Notes under the pieces: generated by a model
Told to the model about the DNA's origin: nothing
What the model saw: the letters and a program-made list of their open reading frames with translations, nothing else
The model's database searches: none
Translations under genes and position numbers: made by a program
Source of the DNA: Nissolia schottii
Taxonomy: Eukaryota > Streptophyta > Magnoliopsida > Fabales > Fabaceae
Reading direction: 5' to 3'
Length of the DNA stretch: 64,000 bases
Assembly: GCA_003254905.1 (NCBI GenBank)
Contig: QANU01011901.1
Location: 943,763-1,007,762, forward strand
Part shown: positions 34,800 to 45,261 of the stretch, piece by piece
Layout: the number at the start of each line of letters is the position of its first letter
Numbering within the stretch: the first letter of the stretch is position 1

Positions 34800-35231
34800 T
34801 CAGAACAGCAACAACACGGACAGCGAACACAAAGCACCTGAAAGGAATCCCCTCGTCAGCGAAGGAGCAGCCGTGGACGGCGGAGGAGGGCTGTGGTAGT
34901 AGAACGGAAAATACGGCACAATCGGGTTGGGCGGCGGCGGCATCGGGTAGTTTCTGCCGGCAGGCGGAGGGTAATAGTAGGATCCACCGCCTGCAGGAGG
35001 AGGTGGCGAGGAGTAGATATAGTGAGCGGGAGGGGGAGGGCAGTTGTTGGCGGAAGCAGGTGGCGGAGACGGGGGCGGCGGGGAGTGAGGTTGGTTGCAA
35101 GGGTTGTCACAGGAGGAGCACATAGTGCACTGGATCTGGTCATGGGAAGCAGCCGCCACCACACGTGCAACAAGAAGGAGCAGCAACAATCTCATGGGGT
35201 GAGTGTGAGTGTGAGTGGTACTTGCTCCCAT
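34800..35231 (-). CDS. Proline-rich (extensin/HRGP-like) cell-wall protein with signal peptide and hydrophobic C-terminus
   Basis: A single open frame of 143 residues. A hydrophobic signal segment (residues 13-28, M-R-L-L-L-L-L-L) is followed by a Cys motif C-T-M-C-S-S-C-D-N-P-C. A body of S-P-P-P-P and Y-Y/Y-P-P repeats comes next (about residues 48-120), then a C-terminal hydrophobic stretch (about 127-143) that fits a GPI-anchor signal. Such hydroxyproline-rich proteins are secreted and cross-linked in the wall or held at the membrane. The C-x-x-C-x-x-C motif before the Pro repeats occurs in a small group of plant extensin-like GPI proteins. The first ATG (35231, in aaaATGG context) is used here. 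The Met at residue 13 (35195) would give a more standard signal peptide. Overlapping open frames on both strands are shadows of the Pro/Gly-rich code. Confidence 0.8.
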   Translation of the reverse strand: MGASTTHTHTHPMRLLLLLLVARVVAAASHDQIQCTMCSSCDNPCNQPHSPPPPSPPPASANNCPPPPAHYIYSSPPPPAGGGSYYYPPPAGRNYPMPPPPNPIVPYFPFYYHSPPPPSTAAPSLTRGFLSGALCSLSVLLLF

Positions 35232-37969
35232 TTTGATCTCCTCTCCCGAATGAATTAAACTAACTTAGGAGGGTGCAACGGCTATTACTATTACTCGCCA
35301 GTGATGCTGGGAATAGACAGGAAAAAAGGCAACTGGTAAAGTGGAGTCTCTCTGCCTCTTTCCTATCAACATAATATTATTATTATTCTTCATTTTGATT
35401 TATTTTGGGTTTAGAGTAGAAAGTAATAAGTCTAGACATGGCACTGACACGTGTTTTGTTTCACACATATCAAGGGCATCCATGTTACATTTGGATTCGA
35501 GCTATGCTAAGCGGAGTAATTAGGATAAGTTAATTTAAACTTGCTATCACGGTTTTATTTCACCACTTCCGGTGTAGACACTGTTGTGCTCCATTTCATT
35601 ACAGTGATGTAAGTAACCTATGCTGGTTTTTTTTTTTTTTTAATCATATCTGGTAGGGAAAAAATATACTGTGGGGATGCGGCATGCATAAATTAATTAA
35701 CAACGTACTTTAGCCACATCATAGGATAGCATAGGCAAGAAAAGTATTTGGTTAACGTTTTGGACGGCTCGTCATAATAATAGTAATAATAATGTGGCAA
35801 TGCATTTGCAAAGAAGAGACGTAAAGCAGACGCATGCTCCACGTGTTCTGCTTTTGCCGTTACTAGCTAAGCTGCGTTGGATTTGTAATTGACCAAAATA
35901 AAATGTTTCCACCGGATTTCCCTGCTGGTAAAAATTTTTTTTCATATAAGATGACAAAATGTTTTGGGCCATGAAATGAAATGCATCGATTCTGTTGTTG
36001 GTGGCAATGGTGTATTACAATTTATTGTTTGTTTCTTCTTCTTCTCCTCCCCCTCCTGTGTATATAGCGTACATACATAGTGTTATTCACAAGACAAATT
36101 GCCATTTGCTATTGCAACAAAATAATGTGTTTCAGTTTGCTTGGTCAGAATAATTTGGTTCACGCGTTTCAAGTCAACTGTACAAATTTTACTTTTACTT
36201 CCCTTCTCTACACTTGTACATGCATGGTAGTACCTCTTAACATTACCAAAATCGTGATTCGAAGTTTAGCATTACTTAATAAAAGGTGAGGCGATTAATT
36301 GATTCCGTCTGAATACATGACATCAAAAGAAGAAATAGTAGAAAGAAAGTGACCAAAATTTTGCAGGTTATATGTGAGATATTGCTGCGACACTTTCTTC
36401 ACTCTCACTTTCTTTTCTCCCGCTTCAGTAGGAGCTCCTTCCTTTTTAAACATAATATAATAATATAATATACTTAAAAAAAATTCCCATCGTTCTTTTC
36501 CCAATATTGCTTAGGTGGAAAATGCCCTTAGCCAACTCAAGATGCACTGCCCCTACAGCGTGACGAGGCCATAATGTGACACTTTCCCTTAATCCTAATA
36601 TTCTTCTTCTGTTCTCATTCAGACTGAATCCATAGAATTATGCATATTCAAGTAGAATTATTATCTGGATCAGTTTAGACTTGAAGAAACTATGAGTATT
36701 TAACGTATAATGACCCTCAATTTCCCAGTATGAACTGGCTTTAGATTTTAAGATCTAAAGAATGGGGCACATGCACTATTTGTATTATTGGCTATTCAAT
36801 ATTTCACACATTCACTTTTGTATTAAACAATATAACAAAATTATTAGAGAGAGGTAATAATGGGTTGCAGAGTGGAGCTACGTGCTAAACCCGATCTAAT
36901 GTATAAATGTCCCAGATGTTTCTCGTGGACTCAACTATCTCCCAATCACGCTAGATGAAGGACTGGGCTAACTGAACCACTTTGGGCCCAAACCTTGTCT
37001 TGCAGGCCCATACGAGTAGAGCCCAGCAAAGAAAACCTTAACGTATATATTTCTGTACGGCACGATGAGGGTCCACTACGTAAGGATATTCCAAGATTAT
37101 TTTCGGTCCCTAGCACGACGCACAATGAGTATATAAAATACGTCAATAGTTATTTACTTTAAGATAAGCTTTAAAGTGAAATTGCTATTAAAATAATATT
37201 TCACATATATGTATATTTTTTAATTTGATCATTTAGTAATATTATTGTGATATTACCATCAGTTAAATAATTGAACGTTTCACACTTCATACCCTACAGT
37301 TAAAATGTACATTACATTGTGGAAAGTAAGTTATAAAATTAATTTATTAGACACTAATATACAATAGTAAATGATATTTTAAACATAAACATTCTTCTCA
37401 AGTAATTTTTTTTAAAAAAGTTACTCTATGAAGATGTAGCATATTGTACTACTTGATAGTAATTATAATAATAGTAGGATAAAATACTTGTTATCCTAAA
37501 TAAGTAATTCACAAGAAGTTCAAAATGATCATTACATTGTCTCATGAAGCTTACATATTCAAGCATTAGTGTACAAACTTACTTATACAATACCAGATAG
37601 ATAAACTTAAGTTACATATACAAAAGTTAGAGCTAATAATAGTTCATGGATTATCTAATATACTATGGAATTACTTGCAATCTTCATTGTCGCAAAACAT
37701 CATTGTGTTAAACCTTGTCACACCTGCAAGCCTAATCTGACTTGAATCAATAAAAATAGTAATATTATTTGCTTAAACCCTAACCATATTTTTACCAACA
37801 TTTATTGATAAAGTATTATTGTCAATAAAAAATAATTACCCTTGGTGACTTTATATGTTTATAGAAGCTGTGTCAGAAATTTTCCTGCATTTAATAATCC
37901 ATAATTTATTTAGTTTTATTTATAAGGTTATTAAGATATTGCGCGAAACCTCCTTAAGTTCAAGTCATG
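35232..37969. other. Promoter side of the proline-rich gene and gene-free DNA
   Basis: Contains the upstream region of the proline-rich gene and AT-rich DNA. Open stretches at 35341-35523, 35772-35972, 36080-36289 and 36946-37146 show no domain. No RNA gene was recognised. Confidence 0.5.
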
Positions 37970-38371
37970 TTACCTATCAAGTTGTTGCTGAAATTCGACA
38001 TTGGGTGGATCTATGACATCTCCTTGTTCAACAATAGGATGATTTGGGATACCAACAACGGAAGGATGTTGGTCATTGTTTTGTTCTTCGTGTGAAAGAT
38101 TGGGAATGTTGTGTTCAAGTATGTGAGAATGGTCGAAGTTATGCAAATGTTGATAGATATAGAAAGGTAAAATGAAAGCCATGTTCTTAGATGGTTCTCT
38201 TCTATATTGTATGTTGTATCACATTTTATCTTGAAGAGCCCTATGAAAAAATCCCCTACTAGTATAATAAAGCTGTTGGTAGAATTCTATTATGTCCTCA
38301 AACCCTTCATCTATAACAGCCATTGTTGAACATGGCCTTATCCTGAATGGAATCCTGACATCTTCTCCCAT
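37970..38371 (-). pseudogene. Unrecognised broken ORF (about 134 codons)
   Basis: From an ATG at 38371 the - strand reads MGEDVRIPF and continues in one frame to a stop at 37970, with a single internal stop codon at 38219-38221. The first half is ordinary in composition with aromatic residues (E-F-Y-Q-Q-L-Y-Y). The second half (from M-A-F-I-L-P-F-Y) is rich in His and Asn. I do not recognise the family. It lies on the same strand as, and downstream of, the RPA-like relic, so it may be part of the same lost gene or element. Coding status is uncertain. Confidence 0.4.
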
Positions 38372-38899
38372 ATTTTTCTATGAAACCAAGAGAGTTTTCT
38401 TCTACATTCTTTAAAAGTAAACAGAACTACTTAATAAATCTATTCTTACACCACATATATCCATTATCATAAATTGTCAAACATATTAAGTTAACATAAT
38501 AATGGTAGTATATAATCCATTAATAAATTATATTATGCAAGCATAATATAATACATATATTATATATTTGCGTGTATTTCTGGTGTGAAATGTAAAAATT
38601 TCTTGCATAATTGTTGTTATAAAAAAATTCGATGACATACCCTATTCGCTTGGATTGTTATAAATAGGTTTCGGTCTTCACTTTGTGTCCAAAAGTCTCT
38701 CCTTGTTGCAAACATTTTTTAATAGCGAAACAACATGCTAATTTCATAAACGAAAATTAGTACAACTATTTAACAAATCACGATGGCTGAGTTATGTATC
38801 TAACAAATACTTAGATGCCCATGAAACACATTTAATTTGTGTTCTATAAACTTCATGAACCACTTATTTGAATTTATAATATTTTAAAAATAAACTAAA

Positions 38900-39668
38900 A
38901 GTTAATCAATAATTTTTTTTCTTCCCTTAAAAAAAGCGGGATTGTCTCATTTGTTGGGTGGACGATTCCTTTTTGGAATCTAATTATTGAATACAAAGAC
39001 GATTCCTTTTGGGATTAACAAAATCTAAAGACGATTTTACCGCTCATTGATGTGAATACTTCACTTTCAATCATTAATTTTTTTAAGTAGAAAAAAGTGA
39101 AAAAATTTTACCCTCTTCATTCATGATGTTAGCAATATTTTTGAAGTTGAACTTTGTTGCAACAAAAGGAACTTCATCGAGCAGCCGCACAATTGTTCGA
39201 TTGAAGAATGTGAGCTTGTACCTGTGATGCGTTGTCTTCACCTTACTATTATTCACACCAACAATGAAGTTTTGGATGAACTAAAATTTTCCTTCACTCA
39301 AAGTAGACTTAAAATGGTTAACCAAATTTTTCGGCACAATTGCGTGGATACATTCTCGTTGAAAAATGAGAGTGTAAACTTCATCAAAAGCACTCTAGAT
39401 GGAAGAAGCCGATTTTTAATTTTTTTCAATGGAAAATCTTTTGTTGGCAACGAAGCACAAACAGAGGACCAAGGCTTTTAATTAACTTTTGGCAAGGTAA
39501 AAAAAAGTATAGAGTTACCTTCTCATCAAGAAAAATCATCTCCATTGAGAAAAATTCTACCTTGTTGTTCTTGTTAGGAACTTTCCATAGCCGAGTTATG
39601 TAGACCTTGAACAGCCATGAAAGTTTCATTGGGTTAGCTATGCTAATGAAATCATATCTCGCATCCAT
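38900..39668 (-). pseudogene. RPA70/DUF223-like (replication protein A 1-like) gene relic
   Basis: Exon 1 (about 39519-39668, -) reads MDARYDFISIANPMKLSW and continues to F-L-D-E-K, followed by a GT donor. This is the start of plant replication protein A 70-kDa-like proteins with an N-terminal OB fold (DUF223). A second block (about 39130-39370, -) continues the domain: H-A-I-V-P-K, then F-I-Q-N-F-I-V, then H-H-R-Y-K-L-T-F-F-N-R-T. One in-frame stop lies at 39281-39283. Later exons of the family were not found. Full-length RPA1 binds single-stranded DNA. DUF223-only relatives are very numerous in legumes, and some ride on Helitrons. The relic could be either; I saw no clear Helitron end. Confidence 0.7.
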
Positions 39669-41308
39669 TACTGTACGAACTAAACCTGAAGAATTAGCAA
39701 CGTCTTAATAAAATTAGTTCATCACACCTACACATTGAAAAACAAAGTAAAAATAAATAAGAGTGCAAGTTGTCATCCTTACGGGTTGATGTGGTGAAAT
39801 GAAAGTATAATGGAACTAGCAAAATTAAACAGCAGATGACATGTATATATTTAACCTTTGGGGTTTTTCTAATTTTTTTTTTGGCTTTAGTTTGGGCGGG
39901 AAAAAAAACTCACAATAACCACGATATTATGTGCATAGAGATTCTTCATGTATTGTGTAATTGTTTAATGTCATTTTTTTTGTAAAAAAAAAAAAAAAAC
40001 AGAAGCTTTTTACTGTGCCCTGTCTTCACCCGGCTCACATGATGATCTGATACCCTTAGTGTGCGTGTGTTGAATAAGGCTGAAAAAAATACACACGTGT
40101 TACATTTATTTACAGTGTGCATTTGGGCGAAAAAAATTTCCTGAGAAGCCAGCACATGTACAATAAGGGATAGATATTTTGTGGAAACAGTTGTTCGATT
40201 ATCCAAATATTATGATATATAGATTTGACACATTAGAAAATCCATTGCAGAAGCTAAACTAAGAAAATTACAGTCTTAGCCTAAAATAAAACGCAGTATA
40301 TAGATGAATTAAGAGTGAGTAATGATATACTTTGGGGGAGAGAATTAAAGAGTAGGTTAATGACTGGTGAGGCAAAATGTTTGAGGTGGCCAAGAATCAG
40401 ACAAAGACGTGCCCGCAACATAAGCTGCGGAATTTTAGCACGAGACGTTGTTTTTTCTTTCCTCAGTTGTCTACACTTTGTCTCGGTAGGTTTGGCATAA
40501 TCAATCATAATTCATACCATTTTGTATGGTGAGAATCTGTCAATTACAAAAGAAAAGAATCGTGACAACTCCCCTAAACACGCCCTCTCTCACACACGAA
40601 GATGGATAGGGTCAAATAATCAAAACGGTCCTTTGCTCATTACTACAAACAAACTCAACTGTTGAGACTAAACCATAGTTGATTAGTTGTAAATGGCCGA
40701 AGTCAAACCAACAATCACAGTCCAGTGTACCAACACCAAACGAAAAGGTCTCTCTCTCCATGCCCATCTAGCAAATTCAAATTAAAGCATTTAAGAAACA
40801 GAACGTCATATAAAGCGATAATATAGTTGTTAAAAAACCTCACTTTCAGAAAAAGTCATGGAACGTTTGTGCCTAAAAATTCAAAAAAAAAAAAAAAAAA
40901 CCCCTTCAGTAGTTTCAAGTAAAGAAACTGCTTTTAGTTCCAACTTTTACCATAACCCAGATTAAATACTAGTAATTTTTTAATAGAGATTTGAAAATGG
41001 CAAGCATGCCCTGTCCTTTTGAATTAATCAAAATCAAACACGGCATAATAACCAAAAAGCAAAAAAAATAAAAATAAAACTTAATTAAAAAATAAATCCC
41101 GTAACATGTTCTCCAAATCAATCATACATTCACACACTATTACAGCTTCTCCTAAGCTGTAGAACCCTTTCTCTTACGCGTTTAAGCTTTCATTTTCTCT
41201 CTCTAAAAAAAAATTAGAAACAAAAACAAAAAAGAAAAAAAAGAAAAGGCTTATACACATATATACACTCCTGTTTCTCTCTCTTGTTCAAAATTCGAAT
41301 TTCAAGCC
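39669..41308. promoter_or_regulatory. Gene-free DNA and upstream region of the COBRA-like gene
   Basis: AT-rich with poly-A tracts (for example near 40888-40905). The last 150 bases before the start codon are a CT-rich leader. Open stretches at 39946-40206 and 40281-40508 have no domain. Confidence 0.45.
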
Positions 41309-43484
41309 ATGGCTTCCACCTTCTTCTTGTGCTGCCTCAGCATCGCACTCACATCCATCTTCTTACTCACGGCGGTGCCGTTTTCGGCGGCTCAAGCCGC
41401 CGCCTCATGCAACGGCATACTGGTCTCCTACGCCTACACCGGCGGAGCGCGGCTGCCGCCGAATGTCTCCGACGCGGCAAAGCAACCGTACCGGTTCGAG
41501 TCGACGCTGACGGTTCTCAACAACGGCCTCGACGATCTCAAGTCATGGAAGGTCTTCGTCGGGTTCCAGCACGACGAGCTCCTCGTCTCCGCCTCCAATG
41601 CGGTGATCGCCGACGGCACCATCCTCCCCGCCGCCGTCGGAAACGGCACCACCTTCGCCGGTTACCCCATGACCGACCTCAAGACGGCGGTGGAGACCGC
41701 CGGCGATCTCACCCAGATGCAGGTTCAGGTGGATCTCGTTGGCACCGTGTTCGGCGTGGCCCCACCACGTGCCCCTCTGCCTTCATCCATCGAACTCGCC
41801 AACGATGGGTTCATCTGTAAAGCCACTGGTCAAGGTAACGATTTGGTACTCCATGTGTTTGTGTTAATGCCTGAACTAAGATTTTGATTTGGGTTTGTTT
41901 TAAAATTAAACTTGAATGCTTTTTTATTCATAGGATCGGTTAATTAGGTGCTTTAATCTATGAACTGATTCAATTAGATTTGATGGAGAGTGCTTGAAAT
42001 TTTTATGTGGTGGGTTTTGATTAGTGTTGAAATTGAAAGTGCGTGTGTTTTGATGGGTTGGGTTTTCAGGGAAGAATGCGAGTAATGTGTGTTGCACAAA
42101 GAATCCCAAGTTCAAGACGAACATAACCACAGTTGACAAGTTCCTTCCCCGTCAGAAGGGTGATCTTACCATTATGTATGATGTGATCAGAACGTATGAG
42201 TCCAATTACTGGGCTGATGTCACCATTGCAAACCATAACCCTCTCGGCCGCCTTGACAACTGGAAGTTGAGCTGGGATTGGATGAACGACGAGTTCATAT
42301 TTTCGATGAAGGGGGCTTATCCCTATATTGTGGATTCTTCTGAGTGTGTCTTTGGTAAGCAAGGGACATTCTACCAGGATCTTGACTTTGCCAATGTGTT
42401 GAATTGCCAAAGAAGGCCAACCATCATTGATCTCCCTCCAACTAAGTTCAATGATACGGATCTCGGGAAGATCCCCTTTTGCTGCCGGAATGGTACTATA
42501 TTGCCGCCATCTATGGACCCTAGCCAGTCAGTTTCGAGATTCCAGATGCAGGTTTTCAAGATGCCGCCGGCGCTTAATCGATCCCAGCTCTCCCCGCCGC
42601 AGAACTGGAAGATAAATGGCACTCTCAACCCTACTTACAAATGTGGCCCGCCTGTCCGGGTGAGCCCCAGCGAGAATCCAGACCCATCAGGCTTGCCGTC
42701 GAACAAGACTGTGATGGCTAGTTGGCAGGTTGTGTGCAACATAACCAAGGCCAAGGGAACACCTAGCAAATGCTGTGTCTCATTTTCATCCTATTACAAC
42801 GATTCAGTTATTCCTTGCAAAACTTGTGCATGTGGATGCCCCAGTAACACAGAGAGAACATGTAGCGCCACTGCGCCTGCTATGTGGCTTCCACCGGAGG
42901 CACTTCTTGTTCCTTTCGACAACCGAACTGTCAAAGCTGTTGCTTGGGCTAGTCTGAAACATCTACCAGTGCCGAAACCGATGCCATGTAGTGACAACTG
43001 CGGCGTGAGCATCAACTGGCATTTACTTTCAGACTACAGAAAAGGGTGGAGTGCAAGGGTCACACTTTTCAACTGGGGCGACACCAATTTTGCAGACTGG
43101 TTTGCTGCAGTGCAAATGAACAAAGCAGCTGCAGGTTTTGAGAAGATGTATTCATTCAATGCAACCACCCTTGATGGTGCAAATAACACCATACTCATGC
43201 AAGGTATGCCGGGACTGAACTACCTTGTCGCCGAAGTAGATGGAGCTGACCCTCTGAGAGATCCAAGGGTGCCTGGTAAACAACAGTCAGTGATTTCATT
43301 CACAAAGAAACTCACTCCTGGAATCGATGTTGTTTCTGGAGATGGGTTTCCCACCAAAGTCTTCTTCAATGGGGAGGAATGCTCGCTTCCTTCAGTGCTT
43401 CCAACCAGCAGTGGTTTCAGGAAGGCCTTTTCCTGGGAAACTTCCATGCTTCTAACACTGTTGCTGATCATCTTGATGCGGTAA
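41309..43484 (+). CDS. COBRA-like protein, long COBL7-type, GPI-anchored
   Basis: Exons are 41309-41834 and 42070-43484 with a GT/AG intron; the protein has 646 residues. A signal peptide (residues 1 to about 31) leads to an additional N-terminal domain of about 140 residues with a single starting Cys. This is the mark of the COBL7-COBL11 subgroup, which is about 200 residues longer than COBRA itself. The COBRA core follows from about residue 180 (N-V-C-C, then [15 protein letters not shown]), with the diagnostic C-C-V-S at 410-413 and a Cys-rich C-K-T-C-A-C-G-C segment after it. The C-terminus is hydrophobic ([12 protein letters not shown]), as needed for a GPI anchor. Family members sit at the outer plasma membrane and wall and affect cellulose deposition and oriented growth. 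No break is seen. The subgroup is firm; the exact orthologue is not settled. Confidence 0.95.
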
Positions 43485-45261
43485 TAGTGGCCATGATTGA
43501 TCCTAGCTCTTGGTTGCCGTTGTTCTGAGACAGGTTCTGATTCATATATATATTGACATCATCACAGAGACTCAGTGAGAAGCCGTCAGTGGAGTAAATC
43601 GTGCCTGTTTTAACATTCATGATATTTTTCTGATTTGGTTGCTCTGGCAATCCTTGTTCAATTGATATGATTCTTTCCAGAATGTTATGGTATAGAAGTT
43701 TGTAGATTTGTATTAGATGATAGAAATATATTCCTCTTTTCCTATTAACTACTAAAAGATTCTCTTTATTTTGCTTTCGTTTTGTCTTGATTGGAGATGA
43801 AGCATATATAGATGAAATTGATGGATGTTCTAGTATGAGTGTAACTATTGGAGATTGAAATTACTGATCATATAGATGACGTTGATTGGAATTACAGACA
43901 ACTGTTGTGTTTAGACTTAAAATCCGAAGGTTGTTTATTCACTCATCCAATCTTGGAATCATTTATAATGGAATTACTGACAAGTCTGTCCAGACATAGA
44001 CTCATAAGGCATTGTAATAACAAAGTAATAGTGTTACATAAAATCAAAATAAGGGTACAAAATTTTCTTATACAACAAATAAAACAATGTAACAATACAT
44101 TCTGAATTTGTTTTATTATATGATTTTTTTTATTAATCTTTTAGTTGTTCCTTCATAATCTTTAATAATTGTTCTGCAGATTACATTCTAAATTAATTTT
44201 ATGTCAATTAGAATCAACCTTAAGTAATATATTTGTCAAAACGAGTAGGTTTTTTATTTTTTTGTAATTTTCAATTAATCAGGATTAAACTTTTTTTCAA
44301 TTTATAAAGAGAGTTTAAATTTGATAACTAAAAGTTATATCATAATAGATATCTTTGTAATTATAATTTGAGGAACATCAATTGTCAACACGTGTGTGAA
44401 AGACTCTTACGGATCTTGCAAGAAAAAGATAAAGACAGATCAACCTCAACAAGTTAGTTAATGGATTACTCGCTACATAGGTGTAGAAGAACAAAATTAT
44501 GTGTTTTATACATTTATTTTTCAAGTATTAAAAAATAGATGATTTTTTGGTACTCAACCAACATGGTTAGGGTGAGTGGAAAATCGAATAAAAATGACTA
44601 GTTCAGAACTAGCCCACTTGAAAAAATCACTTCGAGCACCTAATCAAGTTCGTGTGCGTGGAATGCAAAAACATAATGACAACTTCAACATAAAACCACA
44701 AAAAGTATCTTAAGTACAAAAACGAGAAGGAAAGAATAGCAAGACCCAATGTCTTGAGCTACCAAATGGAATATTTACAAGCTAAGTCAAGTCATTTGCT
44801 TACTTTGACCAACATAAATTAGAAAAAGGAACAGAAGAGAAAAAAATATTCAGAATGTTGTTATTAGTGTTAGAAATGCTCCTACGAGTCTGCAGATGTA
44901 TCAAAACCTTGCTTCTGCAATTCTCCCTAACCCAAACATACCTTCATGAACACCCTACAATTAGAAGCTTGCTAGGAATTTCGCTATCGAAAGCAGTCAA
45001 AAAATGCACGTGTCGGTTTGCGCGTATATGTGGTCGAGGCATCTTGATCGTGTCCTTAAATCGAGATCTTAAGTGTCCAGACTAAGCCATCATAGTATGC
45101 TATTTCCAGGAGATTGAATATTTGACATCAACTGAATTCTGTTCGTCGAACAATTTACACTCGGTTCCAAACTAGCTAATTGCAGAATGATAAGGTGCAT
45201 ATGTAACAACTACTATTTACACTGGCAACTGCAATAAGAAGGGAACTAGCCAGGGTCTGTT
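43485..45261. other. 3' flanks of the convergent COBRA-like and response regulator genes
   Basis: No gene is seen. Open stretches at 43848-44105 and 44855-45085 have no domain. It should hold the 3' UTRs and polyadenylation sites of both convergent genes. Confidence 0.5.

Noticed and set aside
34757-35258. Plus-strand open frames across the proline-rich gene
   Set aside because: Arg/Gly-rich shadows of a Pro-rich code. The minus frame has signal peptide, repeats and anchor signal.
41284-41820. 178-codon overlapping frame in COBRA-like exon 1
   Set aside because: Shadow of a GC-rich exon; Arg/His-rich composition and no domain.
44855-45085. 76-codon open frame downstream of the response regulator
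   Set aside because: No domain, no splice context, lies in the shared 3' flank.
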